Part shown: piece after piece, positions 44,100-55,887 of the stretch | Layout of the letters: every line of letters starts with the position of its first letter | How positions within the stretch are numbered: the first letter of the stretch is position 1 | Source: Lyophyllum atratum | Taxonomy: Eukaryota > Basidiomycota > Agaricomycetes > Agaricales > Lyophyllaceae | Reading direction: 5' to 3' | Length of the DNA stretch: 64,000 nucleotides | Assembly (NCBI GenBank): GCA_014905825.1 | Contig: JACGCN010000007.1 | Location: 310,001-374,000, forward strand | The notes under the pieces: model-generated | The model's database searches: none | Told to the model about the DNA's origin: nothing | Seen by the model: only the letters and a program-made list of their open reading frames with translations | Program-made: the position numbers and the translations under genes

Positions 44100-46300
44100 T
44101 CACTGTGCGCCAGCGTAGGCAAACAATTTTCCGGGCATGAACCAGTGGCGCGGTTGACGAAAATGTGCACCTCGCTGATCTTGCAATGGAGCTGGGATCT
44201 CGATCGGCGTGGAGCGCTGCCCTTGCGTCGCAGAACCAGCCCAGATACTTTTGTTAGGTGGCGCAACAGTCGCTTGATGGCCCTTAGCGGCTGAATATGT
44301 GTCAGGTGGAGTATGCCGTCCACCTGGCAGCGGCGCAGCCGGAGGAGCCGGCGGAGGAGGCGATGGTGATGAACGAGGGAAGAACTTGATAGGACTGAAG
44401 ATGCTAGCCGCTTTGGATCGTGAGGAGCCGCCGTCATTGGATTCTTTTTTGGGTGCGAAAATTGTGATTGAAGGCCTTGAGGGGGAGACAACGTTGGTCA
44501 TTGGGGTATAAATGGACGGAGAAGGCTGACTTGGTTGGGGGTGGGTGAGACACTGTACCTGTGCACGGTACTCACACCAAGCGGTGTCGGGCGAGGGTGT
44601 CTCCGATCTCGTGAAAGACATCTCGCCGCTGTCGACGGAGCTATCGCTATCGGAGTACACAGACGGGGAGGACATCTCCGTCGCTGTCGAGTCCCAAATG
44701 GATGGGGAGGTCATCTCCTTGTCATTGAAGGAGTCCTCCATCGATACTGGCAAGACCATCGACGCCTTAGATTCCGAAGCGGCGCTGGCAAAGAAGAAAG
44801 AAGAAGAATAAGGGTCGGAGGAGTAAGGGTCATATTCCACGGCGGTGTGCATCATGGACGTCCCAGTCGAATGAGACGTGGCCATGCTCGCATTGGGGTC
44901 GTAGTAGCGTGCGTGCTGCGCAAAGTTGGTCTCGATCGTAAGCCCCTTGCGGACGGGAGCGGTGGCCTGGTCCCCAAAGAGCATGTCGATGCTGTTGGGG
45001 GTCACAGGTAACGATAACGTCCCTGAGGAGACAGGCGAAACAGGCGTGGCCGATCGCTGGAGCCAAGCAAGCGAGGACGAAGGCGACTCGATCGCCCTGG
45101 TCGCGCCGCTGGACGAATATGTCGTCCAAGGGTCGCCGTAGGTCGAGTCGTCCGCAATAGACGTGGAAGAGTGGTTTCTCGCAAAGACGATCTCGGAGGT
45201 CGAGTCCTTGCTCCACTGCGAAACGAAGTCGACTCCCTCCGACTTGGGTGGCGGCGTGTACTCTTTGGTATCTTCGGACGACTCGCTGTCGATCTCCATG
45301 CCCGACTCCCAGGGGCAGCGGGCCATGCTACCCTCAAAGATTACGCCGTCGGAGTAGAAGGTCTGCACGTCCTCGATCGCCTGGCGGAGCTCGCGCAGCG
45401 TCATCCTCTCCCTCCAGTCAACTTCTAGCATCTGGGTAAGGATGTCGTTAATCTCGGAGGAGATAGGGAGGACGGTTGGCAGGAACCCGAGGGGGTCGCG
45501 GAGGTAGGCGCGGAAGGTTTGGTCATCTGGAGTCGCGGACTTCCAGGGATTCCGGCCGGTCGCAAGGTTGAGCAGGATAATCCCAAGCGACCATATATCG
45601 TTGAACATGGGGGAATAGTTGCCGGTGGGTGCGAAGTCCCCTCCCTGGCATTCTAGAAAAGGGGGGAACCATTAATTCCTGCTGACGATGACGTGAAGAG
45701 ATAGTACCAACCTGGACTCATGTGGTACACGCTCCCAGTACGAAACTCCTCGCTTAACTTATCAGTCGTAGCGAGGCCGAAGTCGGTGATGGCGACGCGG
45801 AGGCCATCGTCGAAGCAGAGAACATTCTCTGGCTTCAAGTCCCGATGATAAATACCGAGGCTGTGGCAATACTCAACCGCATCGAGCAGCTGGAGGAATA
45901 CATGCTTGATCAGGGCGTCGTCTCCGAGATAGCGACAGCTATGCAGAATCTGCGTGAACAAGTCATGGTCGGGGGCATAATCCATAATGATATAAGTGCG
46001 GTTATAATCCTCGACGACACGGTGGAGTGTCACGACACCCGGGTGCGACGATGCAATTTGGTGGAGGGCAATCTCCCGGATGTGGATTTGGCGCTGGCGG
46101 GCCGTCTGGTGGGCCTGCGAAACGAGGCATTTGACGGCGTACGATTTGGGGGTGTGCGAACGGGTCTCCATCGCGCGGTAGACGACGCCGTAGCCGCCCA
46201 CGCCCAGAACTTCCACGAGCTCGAGGGAGTCTCCGTCAATGAGAGTCCCGACAGGGGGGTGGACGTCGGAAGATACAGCGGCTGAGGTCTTGTGAGACAT
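44100..46300 (-). CDS. Ran1/Pat1-like serine/threonine protein kinase
   Basis: Two exons (45712-46300 and 44100-45652) join in phase 1 across a 59-nt intron and give 713 residues. The kinase domain occupies about residues 20-305 and has all landmarks: glycine loop GVGGYGVVYRA, Lys in YAVKC, catalytic loop YHRDLKPENVLC, DFGLAT, and MSPEC in the activation segment. It also has DIWSLGIILLNLATGRNPWK. The last phrase and FRAYLRDP-like spacing match the fungal Ran1/Pat1 (Vhs1/Sks1) group, which controls meiotic entry and nutrient signalling. About 400 Ser/Pro-rich residues follow, with many potential phosphosites, ending in a basic Arg-rich tail. Substrates are unknown. Confidence 0.88.
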
Positions 46301-47826
46301 GGAGGCTGTATGTGCTGAAGAAAAGGTCTAGAGGGACCGAGGAATGGTGAGCACCAGTGCAAACGAAGACTTCGGAATACAGGAAGACAGAGGGAAAGGT
46401 GGGTTATAAGTCGACGGCGTGTTCCCCCATTTGTGGGCAAACGTGACTGCCGACCCTTTCGCGCGTGTAGAACATGAGGTATCAAAACAAATTTCACTCA
46501 CAAGGCGCTAGACACGCGCTGATGCGTCTACAGGCCTGAATGCAGAACGAGGGTGCTGTGGGCTCTGGGAATATTGCAAGACGATCCCCTCGATTTTCTG
46601 AGTCGGTATATAACTCGGTTGGCGCGGAGAGGCGGAAGATGACCACATCAGACAGATTAGGGTTTCCGCAATATGGTCATGGGGTGCAATGCGGTGCATC
46701 TCCGAGACAGTTCCCTCTTGTGTATCAGAGATAACCCTCCTCGGATTGCGTACATATTAGTAAGAGGAGCGATCAGAGACAATGTTGCACCTCCGCTTGG
46801 AGCGAAGAACGGATTCCATAGCAAGGTCGAATGTGCGACTATAGCTTTTTGGAAACTTCACATTCTCCTAGGGCAAGGAGTGGTGCTCAGAAACAGTTGC
46901 CGTAGTTTGCGAGCCCTCTGAAGGGCGATTTGACACCAGTCGCCGCATGTTCGCTTTGGTGAAAACAAGGGAGCACATTCGATCGACAGGGGGTTGAACG
47001 CCATCCGTTCCGCTTCTGATCTGCTGGTCACCTCCTGCCTCCGGTGTGCGATGGGGATAAGGATTCCATGGTGGGCCAGGAGCAGGGGAGGTGCTTTTGA
47101 CGTTCGTATGACATTTGGGTTATATCAAACGATCGAGGGGAGCTCTGCGTCCCTTGGAAGTGAATTATTTACGTGGGTCATGGGTCCTCGATGACGCCCA
47201 TGTCCGCCAAGCGAGGCTTGAGGTCGAAGCTTGAAGTCTATGTCGGATCCTGTACGCTTAACCAGTCACTATTAATCAGAAAACCAGCGAGAAAAACTGT
47301 GCGCAGTTTAAGTCAGGAAGATGTCCATGTCCGATTCTGAGGAGAGACCTAAGATGGATGACCCTGATGACCCGAAGACTCAGTACTTGTCCTCCTTGAT
47401 GCCTCTCCTCCTCCTCCCCCGAGTCCGCAACATGGAACGGGACTTCCAGGAGGGCTCGTGGGGTAGAATTTTATCCCTGTTGTCAAGTCACCCAGCAACA
47501 AGGATCAAGGAGGCCCAGGACTGGCCCAGGACTGGTCCAGGCACGACATAGGCGACCTCCAGCGTCGCCGAGGACCACATCGCGTTTGTTCATCCACGTG
47601 ATACTGCCGCGCCAATTGTTTGGCACACGTGATGCCAAACAATTTAAGTGGAGTTTGGTTTGGTTCCGACTTGACCTTATACTCTTGCCATCGTCGTTCA
47701 CGACGGTGCTGAGCCCTCAGTGCCTGCCCTGCTCATTGTCAGGCCTCTCCTCGCCAGCATATCCTTATCCCGAATATAATCGCTAAGCATCTCAACCGCC
47801 CAACTACTCGCCATCTCGTCACCAAA
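46301..47826. other. Intergenic region with a perfect hairpin
   Basis: This 1.5-kb stretch between divergent genes has no supported gene. A 76-codon plus frame with an ATG at 47321 is possible but unsupported. A 12-bp perfect inverted repeat around CACGTG lies at 47614-47644. Confidence 0.4.
47614..47644. repeat. Perfect 12-bp inverted repeat flanking CACGTG
   Basis: Arms AATTGTTTGGCA (47614-47625) and TGCCAAACAATT (47633-47644) are exact inverse complements. The 7-base loop CACGTGA contains a CACGTG E-box. It lies 183 bases upstream of the gene at 47827 and could be a cis-acting site or a hairpin in a long 5' leader. Confidence 0.6.
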
Positions 47827-48736
47827 ATGTCGCTCCGAACGTTCACCGTTTTCCAGGATGTGCCTTCCACCGACTCTTCGAAGGCCAAGACACCGACCAT
47901 CTCCACTATCACATCTGCGACACTGTCCTCGAAACCAATCAACATAAACAATGCCACCGCTCCTACCACCGCCGAGAAGGAGAATGTACACCCTCTTACG
48001 GGGGAACGTGCAGGACCGAGTAATAACAACACGAAGAAGCGCAAGACATCTGTGCTGGCCACCAAGGTCCATGCGCCTCTTGGCACGAAGAAGCAGAAGG
48101 AGTCGAAGGAACTGAAGGAGTCGAACCCTGATGCGAAGAAGCGGAAATCATCGTCCACTTCAACCGCTAAACCCAAGTTGGGTGTCAAGAAGGATGGGAA
48201 GACTGCTACCTCGTCGAGGAAGTCAGTCAAGAAGCCGTCGCGCCGGGTGTCGCCCTTGCCCAAGGTTGACGAGGAGGCAGAGGCAGGGAGAGAGCAAGAG
48301 AGGATAACCCAGGCCGAGATTGATTCGCGGTGTTACGAGCTAACGGTGCAGCCGTTGGCGGACCTGTCTCAAGCGTACGATCAGGGCTCCTCCTTCGAAA
48401 CACCCAGCGTTGATGACGACAAGGTGAAATTCCGATCCGTCAAGGTCAGTGGATCCCAACCCACCTCTAACTGCGGTGCAGTGTATTAATTTTCATTCCT
48501 TGTTACAGGAGTCGTCGTTGGAGCCTGAGATCCGTGATTACTTCACGTCTCCTCCTCAATCATCTGCCCTCCCCTCTGGCTCTGAAGCCGCACCCACCTT
48601 GGATGGCCGAGCCTTCTCCACTCCGGAGCGCAAGCAGATCTACGCTGCCTTCACCTTCACCTCGCCCTCGCCTTCCAGCGAGCGCTTCAGCAAGGCCACC
48701 CGCGCCAACAGCATTCCACGCCTCGAACTCGTGTAA
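47827..48736 (+). CDS. Basic, probably nuclear protein with a KEN box
   Basis: Exons 47827-48444 and 48509-48736 join in phase 0 across a 64-nt intron, giving 281 residues. The protein is Lys/Ser/Thr-rich with several bipartite nuclear-signal-like clusters (TKKRKTS, KKRKSS, KKPSRR). KENVHPL near residues 51-57 is a canonical KEN box, a recognition motif of the anaphase-promoting complex. The C-terminal exon has a short conserved-looking acidic-aromatic region (EPEIRDYF) and several Ser-Pro sites. I do not recognise the family. A cell-cycle-regulated nuclear protein, perhaps securin-like in architecture, is only an inference. Confidence 0.65.
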
Positions 48737-49949
48737 AAATTACGTCATCCGATTCCGGTCGCTTGTATAATAGCCGCACCACTATCGCCACCACCTGCCG
48801 TCTCCCTCTGTCGCCCCTCGATTCTGCTCTGACGTCTGACCTCGCGCTGCCCCTTATACTGCCTTCTGCTCCGGTCCCGACGACCCTCGCATGCACGCAC
48901 GAACAATCTGCTATCCATCGCATCGCAAATGTAACAGTGCATTCTACGCACGCCGCATCAATCATCATTTACGCGCACCATTTGTCTAGTCCCCCTCATC
49001 CATCACATCAATTTATCCATCGCCTTATCACATCCACTATTCTCTTCATCTGCACATATTTTCTTCTTGGTATATATCTGGTTCTCATTTTACCCCATCC
49101 TCCTCACATTGGCGTCTTTTCCTTATCTATCTATCCGCATCATATCCATGGGTTACATTCATCGTCCATCCATACCATCGCAGTTATTCCATCTCCTACT
49201 CAGCGTTGTTTTGTCTTGCTTTATCATTATCTTCACCTGTATAAGCTTCCCGTCTGCCTCAATCTCTCGAAAAATAAAAAATAAAAGATAGAGCATGGAC
49301 ACTATGCCATGTTGGAATACAGCGTCGACCTACCTCGAGTCGTTGAATTCACTTCCCGAACGTAATAACTTTACGAAGTTAACTACGTCCCTGCCACCCT
49401 GAACATTATCAACCAACGTTCAACCAAACGCAGTTGACGGCGTGTACGAGCATTGAGTATGAATCTCTTCCGAATGGAAGCGCCACGGAGGCGCCCAATT
49501 GCACAAGCCCAACCAACACCTTCCGCGTAATGTTCCATTCGATCGATCACTTTGTATACAAAAAAATGGCTCCGCAAGCCGACGTCATCCCTTTCTCTCC
49601 GAATCTTTGTCCAAGACCATCTACGGGAGGATGTTCTCGATATGAGACTACGAATCTTCCATTCCTGCCACTCTTCGCATTCTGGGATGGAACACCTTGT
49701 CCCTGCCTAGATGAACACCCGTCCCTGCGACTCCACAACACAACCCTTCCGGCAGGGGACGTCCCAGTCTTGATCGGTATTAGGTGGAGCGGGTGACACA
49801 GGCAGGCCGGTAAGATGTCCCAGTCTCCCTGTTATCGCGTGGGTGGCGCTGCACGGTTTCGACCCAATGGCCAAGCCATATCAGCGATAGATGGTCGGAT
49901 GTCTTGGCTACACGCAAGTAAGGGCAGTCAGTCCACAACCCCCTCACCC
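48737..49949. other. Intergenic, pyrimidine-rich
   Basis: 48780-49270 is strongly C/T-rich and ATG-poor, probably 3' untranslated sequence plus spacer. A 120-codon plus frame at 49434-49796 has no ATG start and no recognisable features. Confidence 0.4.
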
Positions 49950-52100
49950 TCAATTAAAATAACTCCGTACCTGTCCAAGCGCCCTCTCCATCTCCAAAGC
50001 CCACAGCCCCTTCAACGCCCCATCAAGTCTCTTATTCACCCCATACTCATACTCAAATCTCATCTTCATCATCCTCTCCACCTCCAACGCCGGCTCCAAC
50101 AGCCCCGCCGCCGTAAACCCCTCAATCATCCTCCCATACGTCGTGAGCCGCGGCAATGCCACCTCCACCTTCCCATCGTACCCCCTCACCCGCATGCCCT
50201 TTCCTCTCCTCGTACCCTTTCTTTTATCATCCGCCCCAGCCTCAATCCGCCCCAACAACCCCATAGCCTCCTCAACCCTCCCCGCCCCCGCCAACACCCC
50301 CGCCATCGTCTCCACCTGCCTCAAATACGGCATCCCACCCCCAGCCCCACCCTCCGAGTCTCCCAAAACACCCCTCGCGTCTTCCGGGCTGCCGCACGCC
50401 CCAAACGCCCCAACAAACGTAGACAGCACCTCGTACGCCTCCCGATTCGGCGTGCGCACGTCCCTGGTGGCGGCGCGGTAGGACGCGTACAGCGCTTGCA
50501 TCGTAGCCAGGGGCCAGGGCAGGCCCAGCGCAAGCCGGATGAGGGGCTTGAGGACGAGCCACCGGTCGCGCAGGACGTACTTCGGGAACGGGGCTGGACG
50601 GACGCAGAGCTGCTGTTGCGCGGCGATGCGGAGGAGGGTGTGGGTGAAGATGCCGGGGAGCGGGAGCTTGGTATCGAAGTACGTCATGTAGAGCCTGAGG
50701 ACCTCTGCGTAGTTGCGTTCATTGTTATGATATCGCAGCTCGGCCTTCATCCATGCGATATTGTAGTGTTTGCCTCCGGAGAGGGCTCGATGGCGGAGCC
50801 ACCTGATGACACGGTGGGAGCCGCCGACGGTCTTGAAGGCGGAGAGAAAGTGGATGATTTGGAGGGGGTTTGGGGAGGTTCGGGTCCGATGGGTGCTTTT
50901 GAAGAAGCGGAGCTGCGCGGCGACGCCTTGGCGGGAGATGACGGGTTTTGCGGTCCTCTTGAATTCCTCAGCGATAAGTGAGTGGGCAGTCGCTGCACCA
51001 GGGTGCGGAGTACTCCTGGTGACGGGAGAAGGTGGTAGTGAGCGCTGCGGTATATCGACGCCTGTAACGTCCGCCGTAGGTCTAGATAGATTGAATGGCA
51101 TTGACTTCAAGTCGCCGAGATTAAGCCGTGATTTATCGTAGTTCATGTGTCTTTCTACTGTCTTGATGACATCCCGTCTACCACCGTCCTCCAGCGCTTG
51201 GATAAGCAGTGTATATGTCCGATTCGAAAGCGTAAAATTCCGTTCCAACTCAACGAGAGACATGGCATGGTCCAGCCACCCGGCTTCGCAGCAAATCTCG
51301 ATAGCAAAATTCCGGTATCGCCTAGCTGTCTCCTCTGCTTCCCTTGGATAGTGCGTCGATTGGTATTGCACCGCTGCCCGCTCCATATCGTAGAGCCACC
51401 TGACCCCAGCATCCGCTGACGCAAACCGTACGACGATCGGTAGGATTTCGTCAAACATGGGTTGGAGGTAGCCTTTGGATGCACACATGATCCCGAAACG
51501 TAAAATAAGTGGGAGGCGTCCAGAAGGCGAGCCAGAGCGAATGAGGATGCGACGTGCCTCTTTGAAAGGGCCAGGATGGGAAGGCGGATTCGACTGGTCG
51601 TATTCTGGGACCAGCGAGAACCACGTTGTGAAATGAGCCAGACACTGCTCCGGGTCCGCCCATCGCAGATTCGCGATCGCAGCCTGCTCGTAGATGGGGT
51701 GATGCTCGATGTCTACCCCGCGTTCTACGAGCTGGAGACGTAACCGGTCTGCGGCACCGATCTTGTCTTCCTTCACGAGGCTTACTAGGGTTGCATTTGA
51801 CAGCTGGGGCGATTCCTGGACCTGGGTGGGTTCGTCGTATAACCACGAGGTCGGGGAGGTTCCGGAAATGAGATGTTTGATGGCTGAATTCGAAGAGCAC
51901 CTTCGGGGTGCTATTGTCCATCCATGAATGAGACCTCGGGTCTTCGTGGTTTGGTATCCTGGTGCCAGTACATGGACGCGTCTTGGATTCGAGGTAGCCC
52001 TTAGCCCGTTAGGAAATCCAACGGGTTGTGTCTGTGCTGCGAGTCGACTCTGTGCCCTACAGAGACCACTGAATGTCATATCATATCTATTTTTTTTCAT
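49950..52100 (-). CDS. Mitochondrial PPR-like (helical repeat) protein
   Basis: A single 716-codon frame runs from ATG 52100. The N-terminal 70 residues are rich in Arg, Ser and Ala with few acids, fitting a mitochondrial presequence. The rest is helical. Several segments resemble degenerate pentatricopeptide or TPR repeats: NRTYTLLIQALEDGGRRD, RLTTYGRMIEGFTAAGLLEPALEV, and NREAYEVLSTFVGAFGACGSPEDARGV. Such fungal proteins act in mitochondrial RNA processing or translation. The C-terminal third is encoded by strikingly GC-rich DNA. The specific RNA target cannot be read from the sequence. Confidence 0.75.
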   Translation of the reverse strand: MKKNRYDMTFSGLCRAQSRLAAQTQPVGFPNGLRATSNPRRVHVLAPGYQTTKTRGLIHGWTIAPRRCSSNSAIKHLISGTSPTSWLYDEPTQVQESPQLSNATLVSLVKEDKIGAADRLRLQLVERGVDIEHHPIYEQAAIANLRWADPEQCLAHFTTWFSLVPEYDQSNPPSHPGPFKEARRILIRSGSPSGRLPLILRFGIMCASKGYLQPMFDEILPIVVRFASADAGVRWLYDMERAAVQYQSTHYPREAEETARRYRNFAIEICCEAGWLDHAMSLVELERNFTLSNRTYTLLIQALEDGGRRDVIKTVERHMNYDKSRLNLGDLKSMPFNLSRPTADVTGVDIPQRSLPPSPVTRSTPHPGAATAHSLIAEEFKRTAKPVISRQGVAAQLRFFKSTHRTRTSPNPLQIIHFLSAFKTVGGSHRVIRWLRHRALSGGKHYNIAWMKAELRYHNNERNYAEVLRLYMTYFDTKLPLPGIFTHTLLRIAAQQQLCVRPAPFPKYVLRDRWLVLKPLIRLALGLPWPLATMQALYASYRAATRDVRTPNREAYEVLSTFVGAFGACGSPEDARGVLGDSEGGAGGGMPYLRQVETMAGVLAGAGRVEEAMGLLGRIEAGADDKRKGTRRGKGMRVRGYDGKVEVALPRLTTYGRMIEGFTAAGLLEPALEVERMMKMRFEYEYGVNKRLDGALKGLWALEMERALGQVRSYFN

Positions 52101-52551
52101 TCAGATATTGTAAGCCGTCTATAGCCTAGGTATATACGCACCAGACACCTATACAAGATTGTGAAGCCCACTCTGTAGGACTGGATGCAAGTTGGGCAAC
52201 TTGAACTTTTCTGCCCATCACATTTGTGTGACACTGACCTGCACGTGCCCATGATTACCCAAATATGGCGCTCGAAAATCCTTGGATTCGGTCCTTCATC
52301 CGGTTATTGAGCTCCCAAGAGCTTTGCATTCTCTGCTCGGTGAGCAACACCCATGCTCGTCGTGGCTTCCACGCATGCGAAATCTCACATTATCACTCAC
52401 ATGTCTCGGACATCGCAGGTAATGCAACAGCACTAAGCACCGGCATCTTGGTTTCTCCGAGGTATCTCCGACGTTCAAAAGCACACCCAACCCTGCACGA
52501 CCACTTTTCGTCTTGATTCTTCCCCCAGAGTCCGAATACTCCATATTTACG
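52101..52551. promoter_or_regulatory. Divergent intergenic region
   Basis: Upstream DNA between the PPR-like gene (minus) and the MFS gene (plus). No further coding sequence is evident. Confidence 0.4.
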
Positions 52552-54569
52552 ATGTCGCAGACCTCAATTGAGCTCGAGGTACGCGGTGCGTCGCGGAAAC
52601 AGGTTGCGGATGACTACGTTCTGCCCATCGTACCTACCATGGATTCGGATGGCACGAATATGACCAACGCTGAGCACCCAGCTCAGACGAAAAAGCAAGC
52701 TTTAGAAGCCAGAATACAGTTTGCTGCATGCTGCGTATCTCTCTTCCTCGCTGGGTGGAACGATGGCACCCTAGGACCTCTTCTCCCACGAATTCAAAGC
52801 GTATACCATGTAAGGATAGAATACCCGTTCGCAATTCATGTTACTCACAAACTTGAAGGTAGGCTTTGCTGTAGTCTCTTTGCTCTTTGTGTTGGCATGC
52901 GTCGTACGTTATCTCCCATTATTTCCATGTTTATACATTTTCCCTATTCACGCGATCTTAATAGGGTTTCATTTTTGGCGCTTTGATTAATGTACCCTTG
53001 TCGGGTAAGCTGGGCTTCGGAAAGGTGGCTTTTCCTCGCAGATACCTATGCAACTCTCTTACGTCGAGCGTGTAGGTTATCGTACTAGGTAGCCTGGAAC
53101 CAACATAAGGCGACCTCATACTGAGCCGCGTCTCCTAGGTTCCTTGTTCCAAGTCGTAGCTTACACGCTCATGGCTCCCGCCCTGCCCTTCCCCGCGCTC
53201 GTAATAGCATACGCGATAAATGGCGTCGGTATCGCTATGCAGGTGAGACAGTTCATACCACTAACCGTTATTTATCTGACTTCGCTTTACGCAAGGATGC
53301 TCAAGCCAACGGCTATGTCGCAAGCCTTGAAAGCAATGCTGAAGCCAAAATGGGCCTCCTGCACGCAGTGTACGGTATGTTGAGCCCACAGTCAAATAAA
53401 TGATCTTAACACTGATCACATACCCACCCATCAGGTGCTGGTGCTCTTTGCGCACCGTTGGTTGCAACACAGTTTGCCCAGCTCAGATACTGGTCGTTCC
53501 AATACTTAGTGTCCCTGGGCCTCTCCCTTGCCAATACCGTCATCCTGATATTAGTTTTCCGATTCAAGACTCAAGATGGTGTCGTAACCCACCGAATACT
53601 GCTGCTGATCTGCCTCGTTGATTACTGAATCTGTAGAATGCCTCAAGGAAATTGGGCAAACAATACCGGAGCAAACGAGCAACAATAGCAACACATTCCG
53701 CCAGATCCTCAGTCACAAAACCGTGCATCTTCTCGCATTCTATATCCTCGTCTACGTTGGTGTCGAGGTTACCATTGGCGGTAAGAAGTCCTACATAATT
53801 CCCTCATCGCACGAGATTTGAACCTCCATCTAGGCTGGATCGTTACCTTCATTAGACAAGAACGAAACGGCGGTCCGTCTTCTGGGTACATCTCCGCCGG
53901 CTTCTTTGGAGGTCAGCCCGAACACCCCTTACTCTCCAAGTCCTTCCTCATCCCTCGTCTATGTGCCAGGTCTCATGATCGGCCGGGTCGCGCTCCTCTG
54001 GGTAAACGAAAAGGTACGAACCTCCACTCCATCCAGTGATCAAAACAAAGCAACCAACTCACCGTGCCATTGCTCCATCAGATCGGCGAACGCCTCGCCA
54101 TTTTCGTCTACGCCGTCCTAGCCATCGGGTCCGCACCCCGCACCTATCTGTATGTACCAACGCACTAACAAATACATCTACCCCAACAGCCTCGAGCTCA
54201 TCGTCTGGCTCGTCCCCTCCCTCATCGGCGACGCAGTCGCTGTCTCCATCGTCGGCGTCCTCCTCGGGCCCATGTACCCCATCGCCATGAACCACGCCGG
54301 GCGCGTCCTGCCGCGGTGGATCCTCACCGGCTCCATCGGGTGGATCGCGGGCTTCGGACAGGCTGGTAGCGCGGTGCTGCCGTTCATGACGGGCGCCATT
54401 TCGAGCAAATTTGGGATTAAGAGTCTGCAGCCCCTGTGCGTATCGGATCTCTCAGCTTGGTTGGTGGGAGTTTGCGCTGACGGTTTTGGTTGTTAGGCTG
54501 GTGGCGATGATGGGGCTGATGATTATTATGTGGGCGATTGTGCCGAAAGGACCTCGACGAGCGGATTAA
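52552..54569 (+). CDS. Major facilitator superfamily transporter
   Basis: Thirteen short exons join in frame from ATG 52552 to TAA 54569. After a hydrophilic N-terminal 60 residues, about twelve hydrophobic spans follow, including ACCVSLFLAGWNDGTLGPLLP (the GWNDGTLGPLLP loop is typical of this fungal MFS group), LGSLFQVVAYTLMAPALPFP, FYILVYVGVEVTIGGWIV, and ILTGSIGWIAGFGQAGSAVLP. The conserved GKLGFGK loop between spans 2 and 3 fits the MFS motif A position. Spans are split by introns of about 45-60 nt. The substrate is not evident; sugar-permease-like FHS relatives share this layout. It would sit in the plasma or an internal membrane. Confidence 0.82.
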
Positions 54570-54928
54570 CCTTTCTGGGAGCGATGCTTTTTTTGAATGT
54601 AGATCCCATATACTATGTGATCCTATCATTGCTCCGCCAGGGACATTGACAACTTGGGGCCCAGCGTCTATCATGCTGAAGTATTGAAACTTGACATCTA
54701 GATATCTTATCTCTACAATTTCACAATATGGTAATATCTCTAAGCTCTTCAAGATTCGGTCCGTCTTACCAGTTATCGACCCCTACACCCAGAGCCTTCA
54801 AGCTATTAGAAGATTTAATTCGTGTGAAGCTGAGTATTGTATTGTGAGTGCTTCGGAAGTCGTAAAACAAGTGTCGTAAGAATGTATGTGAGGAGGTCTG
54901 TGTATTGATAGCACATAGTAGTCAGGTG

Positions 54929-55887
54929 CTAAACTTGCCAGTGTGCGCGAGCAATACTGTAGAGTTCCTCTTTGAACCGGTTAAGATCCATCGGGTAAGT
55001 AGCGATTTTATCCCACTTAATATCTGCTCCAGCACCCTTAAATTGCCAGACGTGAATCTTGGAGCCGTCCATCAGATATCCCTTCAATTTTGGGTCACGT
55101 CGCTTTGGAGCAACCATTTTCATGTATTCCGTTATCTGCGTTGTCGAATCGATCAAATCACTGGCACCGGCGGCGACTTTGATTTCTACAATCGCCAGGA
55201 TAGTATCATCGACAAGGGTCTCCGTGGCTTTCGCAATTATGAAGTCAGGATTGACCGAGCTGCCAGCCTTTCTGCGAGCATCTGTAGGTAAGAACTTGGT
55301 AAGTGCTAGTTGACCCATGCGAAAAGCCTTTACTTGCCCACGATGCCACCGGCTGAGTCTCGGCTGATATCTCCCACTTCAAACTTGCGTCTCATAATCC
55401 TCTGGAAAGCCACCAAATGTGTGACGCCCTCCCAGAGTGCCTGGAAATTGACCAGCCGCCGCCGCCGCATCCACGTTCGGAGTCCATTCGGCAGATATGA
55501 ACTGCTTGATGACGGGAATTATGACCTCCGGCGCATCATGCGCGGCAGGAGGAGAGCATCTGGAGGAGGGGGGATAGGATCTTGGAAGTCCGTCAGGTAT
55601 CGCCAGTCTGATCCAGTGCTACCTCTATCAGAAGCAACTGCAGCATCGTATTCTCTGCGCAATCGGAGGCCTTGTGGCTTTATCATGAATTTGCGATGGG
55701 AGGGAAAGATCTCCGTAAAAAGGCTGCAGAATGGTCCATAGAGTGATGCTTCGTAGTGGACACCGGTCGCCTGGTCATCATTTTCGAGTTGGGGTTGAGC
55801 GCGCAAGGCATTTTGCAGTCGCTGCAATACCCATGGGCTTATCTGGTCGGCGAGGGAAGGCTGAGGGGCATGTGCAGGAGGGTTCAT
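54929..55887 (-). CDS. PD-(D/E)XK nuclease-fold family protein, possibly degenerate
   Basis: The first exon, from ATG 55887, has SPWVLQRLQ, HYEASLYGPF and FMIKPQGL. The last exon (to 54929) has NPDFIIAKATETL, DD and LAIVEIK, then a C-terminal helix. Both parts match the intact paralogue at 16993-17682, including the candidate catalytic Asp, Glu and Lys. Between them, a third coding stretch (EVIIPVIKQFISAEWTPNVD) is in a different frame from exon 1, and no GT-AG pair of the right phase joins them. The gene therefore either has an intron I cannot place or carries a frameshift. It has a longer linker than the 17-kb copy. Nuclease activity is inferred from the motif only. Confidence 0.6.

Noticed and set aside
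47321..47551. 76-codon plus frame with a good ATG
   Set aside because: Acidic start then Leu/Pro-rich and Gly/Thr end without any pattern; it may be a chance frame in the long leader region.
49434..49796. 120-codon plus frame upstream of the PPR-like gene's 3' end
   Set aside because: Starts with TTG, no family pattern, and lies in a convergent spacer.
49815..50981. 388-codon plus frame opposite the PPR-like gene
   Set aside because: It is the antisense shadow of the GC-rich 3' third of the minus-strand gene and is full of His/Pro/Arg low complexity.
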